Assembly (NCBI RefSeq): GCF_043290135.1
Contig: NC_134710.1
Location: 460,823,376 to 460,887,375, forward strand
Origin: Rhipicephalus microplus
Taxonomy: Eukaryota > Arthropoda > Arachnida > Ixodida > Ixodidae
Direction of reading: 5' to 3'
Length of the DNA stretch: 64,000 nucleotides
Below, piece after piece: positions 20,040 through 31,455 of the stretch (the stretch's first letter is position 1; each line of letters opens with the position of its first letter). The translations under genes were made by a program, and so were the position numbers. The notes under the pieces were generated by a model. It was not told where the DNA came from, did no database searches, and saw only the letters and a list, made by a program, of their open reading frames with translations.

Positions 20040-23000
20040 TGGTGATAAAAAAATCGCAAACTTTCAGGTGTTGTGCAGTGGCCTCAATCATGGCAAGAAA
20101 GTGAGATTCAAGTTGTTGTACGTATGCAAAAGCTGCTTCTGATGGCACAGTGAGATTCCCAAAAAGTTTGCTGGGGACGTGATATGCTTTGAGCATTGTG
20201 AAATACTGGTGGGTACCCTTAAGCGTCTCACTGTCGTCTTTCAGTAACTGTGGGCAACTGCAACCGTCACATGCATTCCGAAGGAAGTGTGATGAGAAAA
20301 CCAGTAATATGCAGCGGAGTCATCGATAATATTGGAGTGAATGTTGGTAGCAAGTTCAGAGAGATCGTCTAAAACGGCAAGTCGTCAGGCTGTGGCTGTG
20401 CACACTCCTCATTATCCACAAGAGACGCACTGGTGAGGGAGAATGGCGAGAGCTGCTCCTGGAGGAGGTCACATTCATCATCCTCGACATTTCCGTATTC
20501 TGACAGCTTGAAGAGTTTTCCTATGCAGATGTGCTTCAGGCCACAAATAAATTGTGCTACGTTGGAGTTGGTGTTGCAACCCTGTTTTTGCCTAATGTGG
20601 CCAAATATGTTCTCCAGAGGATCCTGTTGAAGCCTGCGTGCTAACAGGTATTAAAATTGTAATATTTGGAGAGGTCGTCCCATAGTTGACAATAGCCTGA
20701 ATTGTAATTTGCCAACCTACGATGGTTTGTGGTTGACGTCCGTCAACAAACTGCCATGATGCAATCCAGAGAAGCTGGCCTCGGAGGAAGTCAATCAGCT
20801 CTGAATCATTTTTCATGATTGCATGCCGCAGCTTTTGCGAAGTTTTTTTTTTACTCAAGCTGTTAAAGGCATCGAAAATCCTGTCCATATGATCACAAAA
20901 TTGAGCTGTAGTGATGGCCGAGGCAGGCAGCACCTACGCATACACCATTCCCGTGATAGCAATCGAAACTGATGCACTGAGGACCTGAGTTGCTCTGCTG
21001 ACCTTCATATTAGAAAAAGGTTTCCCATGAACGTGCCGTTCAGTCTACTTTGGAGCCAATCGCAACCGCAACTCATGTGATGATTGGTAAAGGCTTGCAA
21101 TGTGCGACCAGTTATTGATGTCATCCCCAATGTATAACTTGTGGGCTTGGACATTATTGCGCGTTATTTTAATTAAATGCGGAACATCAAAAATGTAATA
21201 AACCCGTTCACCATTAACTTCAAAAAAAGGCTTTGCTACAGTCACTCTTAGTTGGTAAGTGAGACTTACATTTGAACTGCCCTGGTCATAAATGACTGCT
21301 TTCACTGCAATAATAATGCTCCTAAGCTCCAAAATGAGTGACACCAGCAAGTTATGCATAACAGATGATGGTGTTGATTTGTGCCCTATAGTAAAAGCAA
21401 CCGGTTGAACTCACTTTCTCGAAACACCAACAAGAAGAAAAACTCAACCATTGCTCGATCAGCAATGGTTGAAGTGCGATGAGTGCCATCATCTGTAAAA
21501 CCCTGGACAACGTCTCTTGCAGCATCATAGTACAAATTCTTTTTGAGTACTATTTCGTTGAAAACTAAAGTGCACACTCGGTCCCATTCATTCCAAGCTT
21601 GAGTATTTGTTACAATGGAAGAAAGAATTCCTGGAATTATGCCTGGAGTCATCTTTACATTAGCTAGCCACCTCCTTAATCAACGCCGGGAGGGCAAAGA
21701 AAAATATGGAGCCAGAAATTGGTATGCTCGCGGACCTCGTAAGTTTAAGTGAAGAGCGAATTTCTTGAACCACACGAGAAACCGCTTGCCCTTGCGTTTG
21801 GACCTCAAGCGAACATGTGCAGAAAGAAGTTTAAAAACCTCCTCGGTGACGTGCGGTGGGATAACTCCAAGAGCCCTTGAAGTCGATGACGGTGCTTGGT
21901 GAGGCTGTCTCTGCAGTCTTTTGATAGTTTTCCGCTTTGCTGCTACTTTGGCTTGCAGATGTTTAATGGTTTGCTTGAACTTCATTGTTGGAGACATTGT
22001 CGCTGGCACACAGGAACGCACTGCAATAAACAAAAAATGGATATAAAAGCGAAGAACAAATAATCCCATACGAGCACTTTCCTAGCTCTTTCTCACCCAG
22101 GTGCACAACGTTCTCTGGTGCAAAGTTTTCGATTCCACCACTTAAAAACAAACCATTCACAATGTTGACAATGCACAAAAAAATGAAAATCACTGAGAGC
22201 CCACCCTTACATTTTGTAAGTGCACATGTAGTGTCCTTTTGAGGATAGTTTCCTCAGAATGTCCTAAACATAAAATAGCACATTAAAAACAGCTGCAATA
22301 AAAGCATAGTCACCATTTTTTCTAGTGCACTCAGGCGTGGAGCTGTTGGCGGAGACGTCTTCTGGAGGGTCTTGTGAAGCTTGTTCAGTGCCTCGGACAG
22401 TGCTGTCAGAACAATCTTGCGAGCGGCCTGCGGAAGTCTTTATATCAACCCACTCTGGTGTTGAAGTGAACATACAACTTACCGGTCACACAAGTTCCTT
22501 TTGGGACAGCTGAACGACTGGTTGAGGTTTTTCCCGGAAAGACGAAGTCAGCAAAAATTCTTTCACCAGCTTCACGGGAGCTGCCACCTGCAGAGGTTTG
22601 GTCAACAGTCAATTTGGGTAAAAATATAAATCGCAACACTGAACGCACCCTGCTCATCGGGGCACCTCAATGTGTGGGATTCGCTTTTTGAAGCCTCTAC
22701 CGCAGGTCCTGAAGAAATGAAATTATGTCATTGTGTCAGTAAGAGGCTTAAACTAACAGAAACTGAAGCTCATCCGCACCTTGCAGTGCAGCTTCTGCAG
22801 TCATGTCACAGTCACTATTTGAAGAGACGCTCAGAGAACCTGCATATATGTGCAGTTGGTACAAGTTACAATGCTTGTAGCCTGGGGAAAATTAAACAGC
22901 TCTTTCAAACGCATCAATTGGTCGAACGTGGAAGAAAAGAGAAGGCACCAACTAGGAAACAAGTAATTTGTGATTTTTGGAATTATCAACAGTGCCAGCT

Positions 23001-23294
23001 TTCACTGATGAAAGGTATATGTACAAGTGCACTCAGGCTTGAAGATAACGTGAAATAGCCCTTTAAAGTCTTTCAAAACAAGTTGCGCAGGTGAAGAGCA
23101 TCAAAAAACGACAGAAATGTAAAGCTGCTGTGAGGAAGGTAATAGCCAACAATTCACAAAATTTAAGACTTTCCAAGTGTTACTTCTATAGTGAGGTTTC
23201 TCCATCGGCTACAAAGATCTTCGCGGTTAACTGTTGCCACTGATTCAATACAAGTGGCTGCTATTGCACATATTTGAGTTTGTCAATCACTTAC

Positions 23295-23470
23295 ATGGTG
23301 CAGCTGGTTGCACACTGGGAACAGCCATTCTTGTAAGCCTTGTGTGCCCAGGGTCCATGACACTTTGAGCAGTAAAATGGTCGCTACAAACCCTGTACGT
23401 TGCGTACAATAGGCTGGCCGGCTTACTCAGCAGATCATCGCGTCCAGCATACTGAATCTATGCTTTCATC
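23295..23470 (-). pseudogene. THAP exon 2, with stop at the conserved tryptophan
   Basis: The acceptor CCAATGCAG precedes 23470. The exon encodes RMKA, then TAG (23460-23458), then IQYAGRDDLL and YRVCSDHFTAQSVM, ending with RMAVPSVQP and a GTAAGT donor at 23294. The C-x2-H pair (CSDH) and the AVPS motif identify the second half of a THAP finger. Phase 2 of exon 1 joins this acceptor in frame. The TAG falls where THAP domains have an invariant tryptophan (TGG to TAG is one base), so a nonsense mutation is the simplest reading. Confidence 0.75.
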
Positions 23471-23599
23471 CTGCATTGGCAATGAACTATCAGCTGAAAA
23501 GGGAAGTGCTTGAATAGTGATTTTTTATTGTTACCCTCACTGAGCAAGTACGAACGGTAAGCCTAAAGACATACAAACCATACAAAAGCTTTAACACAC

Positions 23600-23715
23600 C
23601 TGCCTTCCTGTGATATGCGGAAGAAACTCGTCCCAGGCTTCTTGCGGGTTCTGCCATTGTTGAAGCACCACGATACACAGCAGTACCTGCCGTAGCTTGG
23701 ACCGCCGAACGGCAT
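23600..23715 (-). pseudogene. THAP exon 1 of the P-element gene
   Basis: From the ATG at 23715 the minus strand encodes YCCVSWCFNNGRTRKKPG and then TSFFRISQEG, the first half of a THAP zinc finger with the C-x2-4-C pair. A donor GTGTGT follows at 23599. THAP domains bind the element ends in P transposases. Confidence 0.75.
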
Positions 23716-23720
23716 GGCAT

Positions 23721-25174
23721 CGGCGTGGTCTGAAAATGTTAGTAAGTGGATGCTTCGCTGTCAAATTACGAAAAAGATATGTGCACGTCATAAGTGTACC
23801 AGCAAACCCCTTTGAATGATCAGCTAATCGATGCACAATACAAAACCAGTGATACATCTCTGACCCACAAAACTCTGACTTACAAAGATAGACGTCAAGA
23901 CCACGTACAAATCTCTTCAAAAGTTTCCAGGCCGCTATCCCTTGTAATGCAATGGTATCGCGGCCTGGGAACTTTAGGACACCTTCGTGCGTACGCAGTA
24001 TTAGCAGTACATTGGGAAGAAAAATCGTAGTTGAAATTTGTGCGGTAAAATTATATTGGAAACGTCAAAAAAACTTGTGGGCAGCTTGCACTAGTGGCAC
24101 AAGGCTAGCGAAGAAACGAAGATGATGGCCACTTGGCAAGTCGAGATTTGCCTCCGGCACACCAAGAATTATTCGTGTTCCGAGCCTTCGGGAAACGCGT
24201 CGTGAAGCATGCGAGGCCCAGCGAACGCTTCTCAATATTTTCCACCGAGCCTATGACCTAGCTGCCCAGCTATGCTCAGCGCACAGACGCTCGCGTCCGT
24301 GGCAGACGTAGCACGCGTCGCCTCGGCTTGACGACGTGCCGCTTTTGGTATACTGCATACATTGCACAATGTTCCCGTCTAGCCGCCGCATATAGCCGCA
24401 AACTTTCTTTTTAGCGAACCTCCCCGTCCTTACAAGCTTCAGAAAAAGGTTACAACTGCGCGAATGAGACGCCACGTAAGAAACAAACTCGCACACACGA
24501 AGCGCAACGTGTGTGTACATCTTTCTATGTTTGTTGCACGGTGTCTTATTCGCGAGGTGTAGCCGTTTTCTGAAAAAATGACCCAACAAGCCCAACAACA
24601 TGTCATTCAACAAGCTTCGCTTGAAAACGTGCCTCACCTGTTATCTCACGCACGAAAACGCCGACGTTGACGAAAGCGACGAAAGCTTCCCGCTGTCAGT
24701 CATGCATGGGCTTGTCGCTGGGTGGATGGTGTTTATGACAGTACGGCTGAAGAAAAATAATCGCTTAAGGTGTGTTGAATAAATTGTTTTCATGTATAAA
24801 GAACATACTAAATTTGGGCGTATAACTATTATTTTTAAAAACAATTCTGTGCATTGATTATAACTGTTTCTTTGCGCTTGCGTCCTCTGACGTTTGCTGA
24901 GAACACTAGTTCATTACGTATTCGTGACGCACTTCCTAAGGCCAGGTTTCGCGAAGTGTCCTCTCTTTCTTCTTTCTCTATGGCGGCCGTGTCAGCAGCA
25001 CGGGTAAGTGAGCTCTGCACATATCTACCTATAACTTTAGCAATTTTGGTTCTAGGAGGGTCACAGTGGTGTCTATTTGTTCGTGAAGATACAAGGAATT
25101 CAACCGCTACAAATACTGCTATTACAAACGAAAATTTTAAATATTAGGAGCATAAAACTAAATCTGTGAAAACA
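23721..25174. other. Interval upstream of the P-element gene, no gene recognised
   Basis: Contains the presumed 5' flank of the P-element relic. Open frames here lack any family signature. Confidence 0.45.
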
Positions 25175-25425
25175 ACAGTCGGACCACAAGTTTTTCACGA
25201 TCGCTTGTAGCTTCGTTAATATTCTATCGGGAAACTTCTTACTTATAAAGTTGAAATTCCTTAGGGCAGACCTGACGCTGCTGAAGTTTGATCAGGCTAG
25301 GTTTATTAGTTTCAGAGTTATTCCGCAATCAAAATTAAGCCTAATCGCTAAAAAGAATAAATTGGTTATATCACCTTGCAAACGCATTTAAATTTTGTCC
25401 GCTTATTATAATAACAAACAGCACC
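25175..25425 (+). repeat. Diverged direct repeat, copy 1
   Basis: Shared blocks with 25747-26013 include TTAATATTCTA..GGGAAACTTCT, CAAAATTAAGCCTAATC.CTAA and ATTTAAATTTT. The copies are about 570 bases apart and have diverged considerably, with small indels. No coding sense. They may be two units of an old satellite or two copies of an unknown non-coding element. Confidence 0.7.
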
Positions 25426-25746
25426 CCATAGGCTACCAGGAGGCCCAATTCCGTACACTCTAGGCCCTTAATTAAGGTGGTAATCAGCAAAAAGCTCATT
25501 TCATTAAAACAATTTTTCAAAAGGAGCTACAAACGCCGCCAAAAAATAGCTAATATCTTCTTTTAGAACACAGCAGTCCGGTTTTTTCCGTGTAAAAATA
25601 TTTTTGATAGCTTAAGGCAACCGGAAGATACAGAGTTATAAAGAATTTAACGAGAAACGCTAATAAACGTGAGGCGCCCACGTCTTCCCTCGCCCTCGCT
25701 CAGGGGAGGAGGGTGGCTGTATGCTCGGGCAAAAGGTACGCCCGTC

Positions 25747-26013
25747 AAATCGAAGCCTCGGACCACGTTTTTTTCCCTTAGGATTGCTTTTAACTTTGGT
25801 AATATTCTACCGGGAAACTTCTAACTCATACAGGGCAAAGCCCTAGTTGTAGACCTCTCGCCGCTCAAGTTACATCAGGACAGGAGTAATAGTACTGGAA
25901 CTATTTCGTGACCAAAATTAAGCCTAATCACTAAAGATTAATTTGGTAACATCACCTCACAAACGAATTTAAATTTTCTCTGCTCAATACACTAATAAAC
26001 AGAATTGCTTAAT
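25747..26013 (+). repeat. Diverged direct repeat, copy 2
   Basis: Second copy of the block at 25175-25425, in the same orientation. The segment between them does not clearly repeat. Confidence 0.7.
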
Positions 26014-26730
26014 TTTGCGCACTTGCGAATGAACAAGTCTAGAAATGCATCTCTCATGATTGATGTGCCACGTCTACTGACACACACTAAGACATTCGGA
26101 AAATTCAGCTTAAGACTGTCTCATGACCGTTACTTCTGAATTTAAATAAGGTAGAAGTTCATGGGAGGATCCTTGGAGCATGAGCTGGCGCTGGAGCCAA
26201 GATTTTGAAAAGCAAACTTATTCAAATTTTGGCTTCAGCAACACACTAAGAACTTCTCGTTGCTTGTACTGTGTCCAACATGTAGAGTGTTTCAGCAGAT
26301 ATGTTTGAAGTCCTTTTAAAAACAGAAATGACTAGATCAATTAGGCAACATATGCAAGACTGTTTACTGCTGAGGCAGTCATGTGTTAAAATAACTACAG
26401 GTTGTGATTCGATCACCAAATATAAAAATTGGACCAGGGTTTATGGACAAGACAGCTAAAGCAGAGATCCTACCTCTAGAATGAAAGTGTGTGTTATCCG
26501 AAAAGCACAACTAATTCTGTTCATGCCAAAAACTTATGCACTCTAATGAGGGATGACAGCATTTTTACTGAAAATTGAAAGCGAAGTGAGAAATACCACA
26601 ACTATCAAATTCTTATTGTCGACTATTTACTATTTACTGTAATGTAAAAATTAAGCAAGTGTCTATTCTAGGCTGTGCCATGGCTCACTGAAGCACACTG
26701 TATGTTTTCGAATAGCTCTCGCCCACATAA
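26014..26730. other. Non-coding stretch
   Basis: Nothing recognisable apart from AT-rich sequence leading to the LINE fold-back. Confidence 0.45.
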
Positions 26731-26833
26731 TGATAGAAGTCAGAAAAGCTTTGGAGAGCATGCAAAGAGGCAAAGCTGCTGGTGAGGATCAGGTAACACC
26801 AGATCTGCTGAAAGATAGAGGACAGATTGTGTT
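26731..26833 (+). repeat. Inverted repeat arm 1 (LINE D)
   Basis: TGATAGAAGTCAGAAAAGC to GGACAGATTGTGTT is the reverse complement, with only a few differences and a 3-base gap, of 26895-27000. Confidence 0.9.
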
Positions 26834-26890
26834 CGAAAAACTGGCCACCCTGTTTACGAGGTGTCTCCTGACGGGAAGAGTACCAGAGTC

Positions 26891-27673
26891 TTATAACACA
26901 ATCTGTCCTCTATCTTTCAGCAGATCTGATGTTACCTGGTCCTCACCAGCAGCTTTATCTCTTTGCATGCTTTCCAAGGCTTTTCTGACTTCGTCTATCA
27001 TTGGTACTCGTGGGATGTCATCTGGGTTACTGCTAGTTCTTATAGTATTAAGGTCAGGGTTGTCCCGGCTACTGTACAGGTCTCTGTAAAACTCCGCTAT
27101 TTCAACTGTCCTATCCATGTTGGTTGTTACTTTGCCTTCTTTGTCCCTTAGTGCATACATCCGATTTCTGCCTATCCTAAGTTTCCTCTTTACTGCTTTG
27201 ACGCTTCCTCCGTTTCTCAGAGTGTGTTCAATTCTCTCCATGTTATACCTTCTTACATCGAATACCTTATGCTTATTATTCAACTTAGAAAGCTCTGCCA
27301 GTTTTATTTTGTCTGTTGTACTAGAGACTTTCATGTTTTGACGCTTTTTATTGAGGTTCTTCGTCTCCTGGGAAAGCTTGCCAGTGTCCTGTCTAAGTAC
27401 GGTACCTCCCACTTCCACTGCACACTCCATAATGATACTCGTCAGATTATCATTCATTGCGTCAACGCTAAGGCTGGTTCCCTCGATAAGAGCCGAGTAC
27501 CTCTTCTGAAGTGAAACGCTGAATTCCTCTACTTTCCCTCTCAGTGCTAGCTCATTGATTGGCTTCTTGCGTATCAATTTTTGTCGTTGCTTCTTCAAGT
27601 ATAGGCGAATTCGAGACCGTACCAGTCTATGGTCACTGCATCGCACCTTGCCAAGCACTTCCACATCCTGCAC
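26891..27673 (-). pseudogene. LINE D linker region, open over 260 codons
   Basis: The frame holds the SDH motif of the endonuclease, a K/E-rich linker with SKLNNKHKVFDVRRYNMERI, and the beginning of the RT (PRVPMIDEVRKALESMQ). It has stayed open although both ends of the element are gone. Nothing suggests a separate function. Confidence 0.75.
26895..27000 (-). repeat. Inverted repeat arm 2 (LINE D)
   Basis: Partner of 26731-26833. The junction sequence is TTATAACACAATCTGTCC. Confidence 0.9.
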
Positions 27674-27725
27674 GATGCGTGCGTGTGCACTCAGTATAAA
27701 GTCTATTTTGTTCTTATTTTCACCA

Positions 27726-29390
27726 TTATAAGAACGAAATATACTTTATAATGAGTGCATGTTGGGCCACTCTGAAGGTTGGGCCTCTCGTTTCATCACC
27801 TACACAGAACGGGGTCTTTCATGCGTGCACGTTTATCGGACTCGTGTGTCCAGAGAGCACGAAAGTCACTGCACTCGCTGCTGCGGCCGTATTTACGAAA
27901 GAAGCATGCTACTCACACACAAAATAAGAATTGTGACAGTTCGTGCTTGTCCTGTGAATACTTGTCCGTTCGTTTCGTGCGTTGTTCTTGCTGTTTAGAG
28001 GGCACTTTAAGTGTTGAGCTGTGATATTTGTTAGTATGTGCGCCTCCTGTATATGCTCATTTCGTGCGTGCTTATTGCTTGAAATGCGAAATGTAAGTTT
28101 TCCAGCTGTTGCTGTTTGCCATTCTTAGCGTACTTTGTAATTTGTTGCTGTAGCATTCATTTATTCGTCTTTGTGGTGAAACAATGTACAGTAAACTCTC
28201 ACCTACCTCTGTGAAGACAGGTCTCACTTTCATGTTTTACCAATTCCTAGAAAGAGAGATTACCCACATTTTTGGTCTCTGTTTTAGTGGCTTCGAGTTT
28301 AAGCAGTGGCTCGGGCCACGTGCTCTGCTATTCGCGTTTCATTCGACGCCGATAAATCTTTCTTGTCGTGCTGTTTAATTTTGACACATAATATGTGTGA
28401 TCTTTTCCCCCTTCCAGCCTTCGAAGAATTCTTCGTCGGCCAGATCTGTGCAATGCTAATTTCAATCACATCTTTGACCGTGTTCATTTAACGGTGAGCC
28501 TGTGCAGGTAGGTTAACTGATCCATGGATATCGCAAGGTGTGTTAGTTTCACTCTCATACTTTGTCTTGTAGCTTACTTTGATAAAGAGGTTGCATGATT
28601 CATAGTTGCATCTAGTGTCTGCGAATTATTTTGATGCATATATACATCGTAAACCATTTTCCGCTCGTTTATCAGTGTTTTCATCATGAATCACTAAATA
28701 TAAATATGACATATAAATAAAACCAATCTTAGATTGGTGTGCCACCTATTTGGTGAGCGATTAGTAGCAGAAGAGTATAACTTGTTTAAGAACTAACAGT
28801 GGCAGTCACCACGGCGTTCAAATGAGGAAGTTGTATTATGTGGTGAAGCAAACTCTGCAATGTCAGCTGTACACAGGGCAGAAATGTGAGAATACTCGAC
28901 TGAAGGCTAAAATCGATAAAGCTGCATTGCCAAGCAATGCGGCGCTCTGCGTCTGTTGTCAAGAGATTGCAGTGTGCCTTCTTCATGCTTGCAGCCATGT
29001 TTTTTCACTCACTTGCTAGGGACTTTGTGAATACATGTAGCGTTTGACAGTATGGATTGATTTATTTGATCCGTCACATTCACTTCGACATAGGCATAAT
29101 GGAGGTAAGCAAGCTCTTGCTTTGGCCATCCCTTAAAGAGCTTGCTTGTGTCGGTGAATAACCGTTGCAACATACATCATTTGGTTCGCTTCTTTGATTC
29201 TGTTTGCACACTGGAGATGCCTAAGCTCGAGGTCTGGTACGAAAAATTAGCTCAAGCTATCGTCACAAACGTCTTGGCGTGAAACGCAATAACTCACCCT
29301 GTGTGGGCCCTTTATGTCCTTTTCATCTCCTGCTTCTCTCCCCCTGCACGGATTCAATCCACGTGGGGTGTAATGGTCTGGATGGACGAG
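27726..29390. other. Non-coding stretch
   Basis: Short frames only. No RNA gene, transposase or repeat pair recognised by eye. Confidence 0.45.
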
Positions 29391-29610
29391 TATGGAGATA
29401 TAAAAAAAGAGATAAATGAAAATCATAAAAGAGAGGAGAAGGCAGAAAAAGGAAACAAAAAGTAGACATACACAGAAAGAGGCAATAAGAAAAAGAGAGA
29501 GAACGAGAGAAAAAAAACACTGCAAAGAAAGAGATAAAAGTGGGAATCAGTAGAAAAGAGGGTGAGATATAAGGAAATAGGAAGATACAGAAGAAAGTGA
29601 GAAATGGTGA
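29391..29610 (+). repeat. Purine-rich tract (about 220 bases)
   Basis: The plus strand is overwhelmingly A and G here (AGAGAGGAGAAGG, AAGAGAGAGAACGAG and similar), giving a polypyrimidine complement. Minus-strand open frames through it are low-complexity products of that composition. It is probably simple-sequence DNA. Confidence 0.65.
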
Positions 29611-29760
29611 AATAAGAAGAGCCGGTTCATTTAGCACCACGAATGGGAAGCTGCCTGAACTACTTCTTTCTTGGTGCTGTTAGGATCGGCGTTTGAGCCA
29701 GGCAGAAAGGGGGTGTTGTTTTACCACGAATAATCCACTCTGCACACAACTGTTATGATA

Positions 29761-30026
29761 CACTCTAAAGAAATATCGAGTGAAAAGGGTGGCTTTTTGT
29801 CCCACAACAATAATCGTCATCAGGCTGGCGTGCGCTTCCTTGCTTGAAAACTCGGCGCTGGCCACTTTTCTATCGAGAATGCAATGTAACCCTGATAATG
29901 GGCATGTCGATCGTGACCGAAATGTAGCGGGCGCGGGGCGATAGTGCAAGGATGGAACGCAATATAGATGACGATTATTGTTGTGGGACAAAAAGACACC
30001 CTTTTTACTCGCTTTTTTTTAGAGTG
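29761..30026. mobile_element. 266-bp MITE with 60-bp inverted repeats and TA duplication
   Basis: The left end CACTCTAAAGAAATATCGAG (from 29761) is inverted at 29967-30026, which ends AGAGTG. The arms share GGGACAAAAAG and CGATTATTGTTGTGGG over about 60 bases. TA lies on both sides (29759-29760 and 30027-30028). It sits inside array copy 1 at a place where other copies read through (ATAGTCATCCTAGCTGCAC). TA target sites and lack of coding suggest a non-autonomous Tc1/mariner-type element. Confidence 0.88.
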
Positions 30027-30574
30027 TAGTCATCTTAGCTGCACAAATTGCATCATTGTACCTTAAAGCTACACATAACAAGCTGAGGACAAAAAAGTTC
30101 TCTGTCACTACAATGAATGTTTGTCTAGTGTCAGCGTTGTGTATGACTGATATGTTGGTGCTTGCTTATTAGGTCAACTAACCTTCTTCACAACAGATAG
30201 CGTGCCAAATGAATGATCCTGTGACGCCTAATGTATGTCAGGTAATGTTAGCATGCTTTTTCCCAACTATGACAGTTTTCAGTGACAAAATCAAAGACAC
30301 ATTGCTGTCTTATATCACAAATTGTTCTGTAGCACCTACTTGCTGGGCCTATGCCTTCGTCTCCTGCAGCATAAGCAGCGGCCTCGACCACTCTTCAATC
30401 ATTCAGGCCACAGCCTTAGAGGAAAGTGAACTGTAGTGCCGTTGCCTTTGTCAAACCTAAGAAATGAATCGGGAGTATTTTGTATAAACACATATGCTTT
30501 ATCAGGTCATTATCACAGCTGCAAGGTGACGTGTGTAGGCAATGAAGAGCGACGGAACTAAATAGGACGTCATG

Positions 30575-31283
30575 AGAAAAAAAACACATGCAGCTATCAG
30601 GAGCCTAATGCAAGCTAATAAATGTTTGTGTTTATGCACAATAATTTGACTTTCAAGAATTTGACCTTTACATAATACATAATACTTTCTAGAACGTGAC
30701 TTCTTTGTAACTGTTGGTTTCATGGAAGAAGTTGTGACGTCCAACTATTGACACTGGTCTGAAGAGAAATAATATTTGTTCTAGTGAGATTTTTGACAAT
30801 ACACGGCACAAATATTACATGCTTTGGTGTTTGCATCACCTCATCAACAATGGGGTACCATAAAACACCTCACTGTTACATTGCGCTTCCAACGAGACAC
30901 TGGAAATCTATGATATACCGCACCTCAACGTCACCTGTGAAGAGGCGTACTGGTTGGGAGTCCGGCGCCGTCACGTGAAGGACAGCCAACACATGGCCCT
31001 CCACTCTTTCCATCTGTCCTCCTCCCGCCCTCCTGCAAAGGCATAAACAATGTGCACATACTACCTGCAGTCTGCTTCAAGCAATGTGCTCACCTCATCT
31101 CTCTCCCACCTCCCTGGCTCGCTTGTACATTGATTTTTGTGTACATTAAGCTTTGCAATGTTACAGGATTTAGTTGTCGCTAAACAATGTCACAACTATG
31201 GTTTTTAATGTCTTCTCCTTACATAATGATATCATGAACTAATGCCGAAAGTAATAATCACTTGTACATATTGTTATCACTAC
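30575..31283. other. Unmatched stretch inside array copy 1
   Basis: This region does not clearly match other unit copies and has no gene I can recognise. It ends at the GAAT microsatellite of the LINE fragment. Confidence 0.4.
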
Positions 31284-31341
31284 TTGAATATGAATGAATG
31301 AATGAATGAATGAATGAATGAATGAATGAATGAATGAATGA
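31284..31341 (+). repeat. (GAAT)n microsatellite, LINE 3' tail
   Basis: About 14 tandem GAAT units. They adjoin minus-strand LINE coding, so on the minus strand this is an ATTC-type 3' tail. Confidence 0.93.
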
Positions 31342-31455
31342 ATAAACTTTATTTAAAGTCCCGCAGTTTTCACCGGGCAAGGTAAGGGAAAAGGGGATAA
31401 CTCCTGTCCCTTACCACTTTCCGTCCATTACGATGGCGGCGCCTCAGCGGACCGT

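Larger units (their letters stand above)
20040..23715 (-). pseudogene. P-element transposase gene with THAP domain, decayed, with introns
   Basis: Minus-strand blocks follow the P-element/THAP9 order. THAP exons are at 23715-23600 and 23470-23295. Linker pieces lie about 22657-22310. A basic coiled coil (FKQTIKHLQAKVAAKRKTIK, about 22000-21930) follows, then the RNase H-like core with VQGFTDDGTHRTSTIADRAM, VIYDQGSSNVSLTY (second catalytic Asp), YYIFDVPHLIKITRNN and, near 20610-20590, QDPLENIFGHIRQKQG holding the last catalytic Glu. The C-terminus continues through CDGCSCPQLL and HQYFTMLKAYHVPSKLFG to about 20040. Stops, frameshifts and a replaced first catalytic residue (FNEI where FDE is usual) make it inactive. 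Terminal inverted repeats were not found by eye. Confidence 0.85.
26731..27725. mobile_element. LINE fragment with inverted duplication (LINE D)
   Basis: Most of it lies on the minus strand (27725 to 26895): the end of an endonuclease (CSDHRLVRSRIRLYL), a long helical linker and the RT entry AAGEDQVTSDLLKDR. The same RT-entry segment appears again on the plus strand at 26731-26833 (AAGEDQVTPDLLKDR) and runs slightly further, to TGRVPESYN at about 26893. The two arms form an inverted repeat of about 103 bases with a 61-base spacer. There is no RT core or 3' end, so this is a rearranged scrap. Confidence 0.85.

Noticed and set aside
22672..23058. 128-codon plus-strand frame
   Set aside because: It lies within the P-element region and shows no family signature. 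It could be chance; minus-strand evidence is far stronger.
24251..24637. 128-codon minus-strand frame with many cysteines
   Set aside because: The cysteine spacing matches no zinc finger I know, and there are no splice or family signals.
29247..29640. Two overlapping Phe/Leu/Ser-rich minus-strand frames resembling membrane segments
   Set aside because: They are the complement of the purine-rich tract, so the hydrophobic look is a composition effect.
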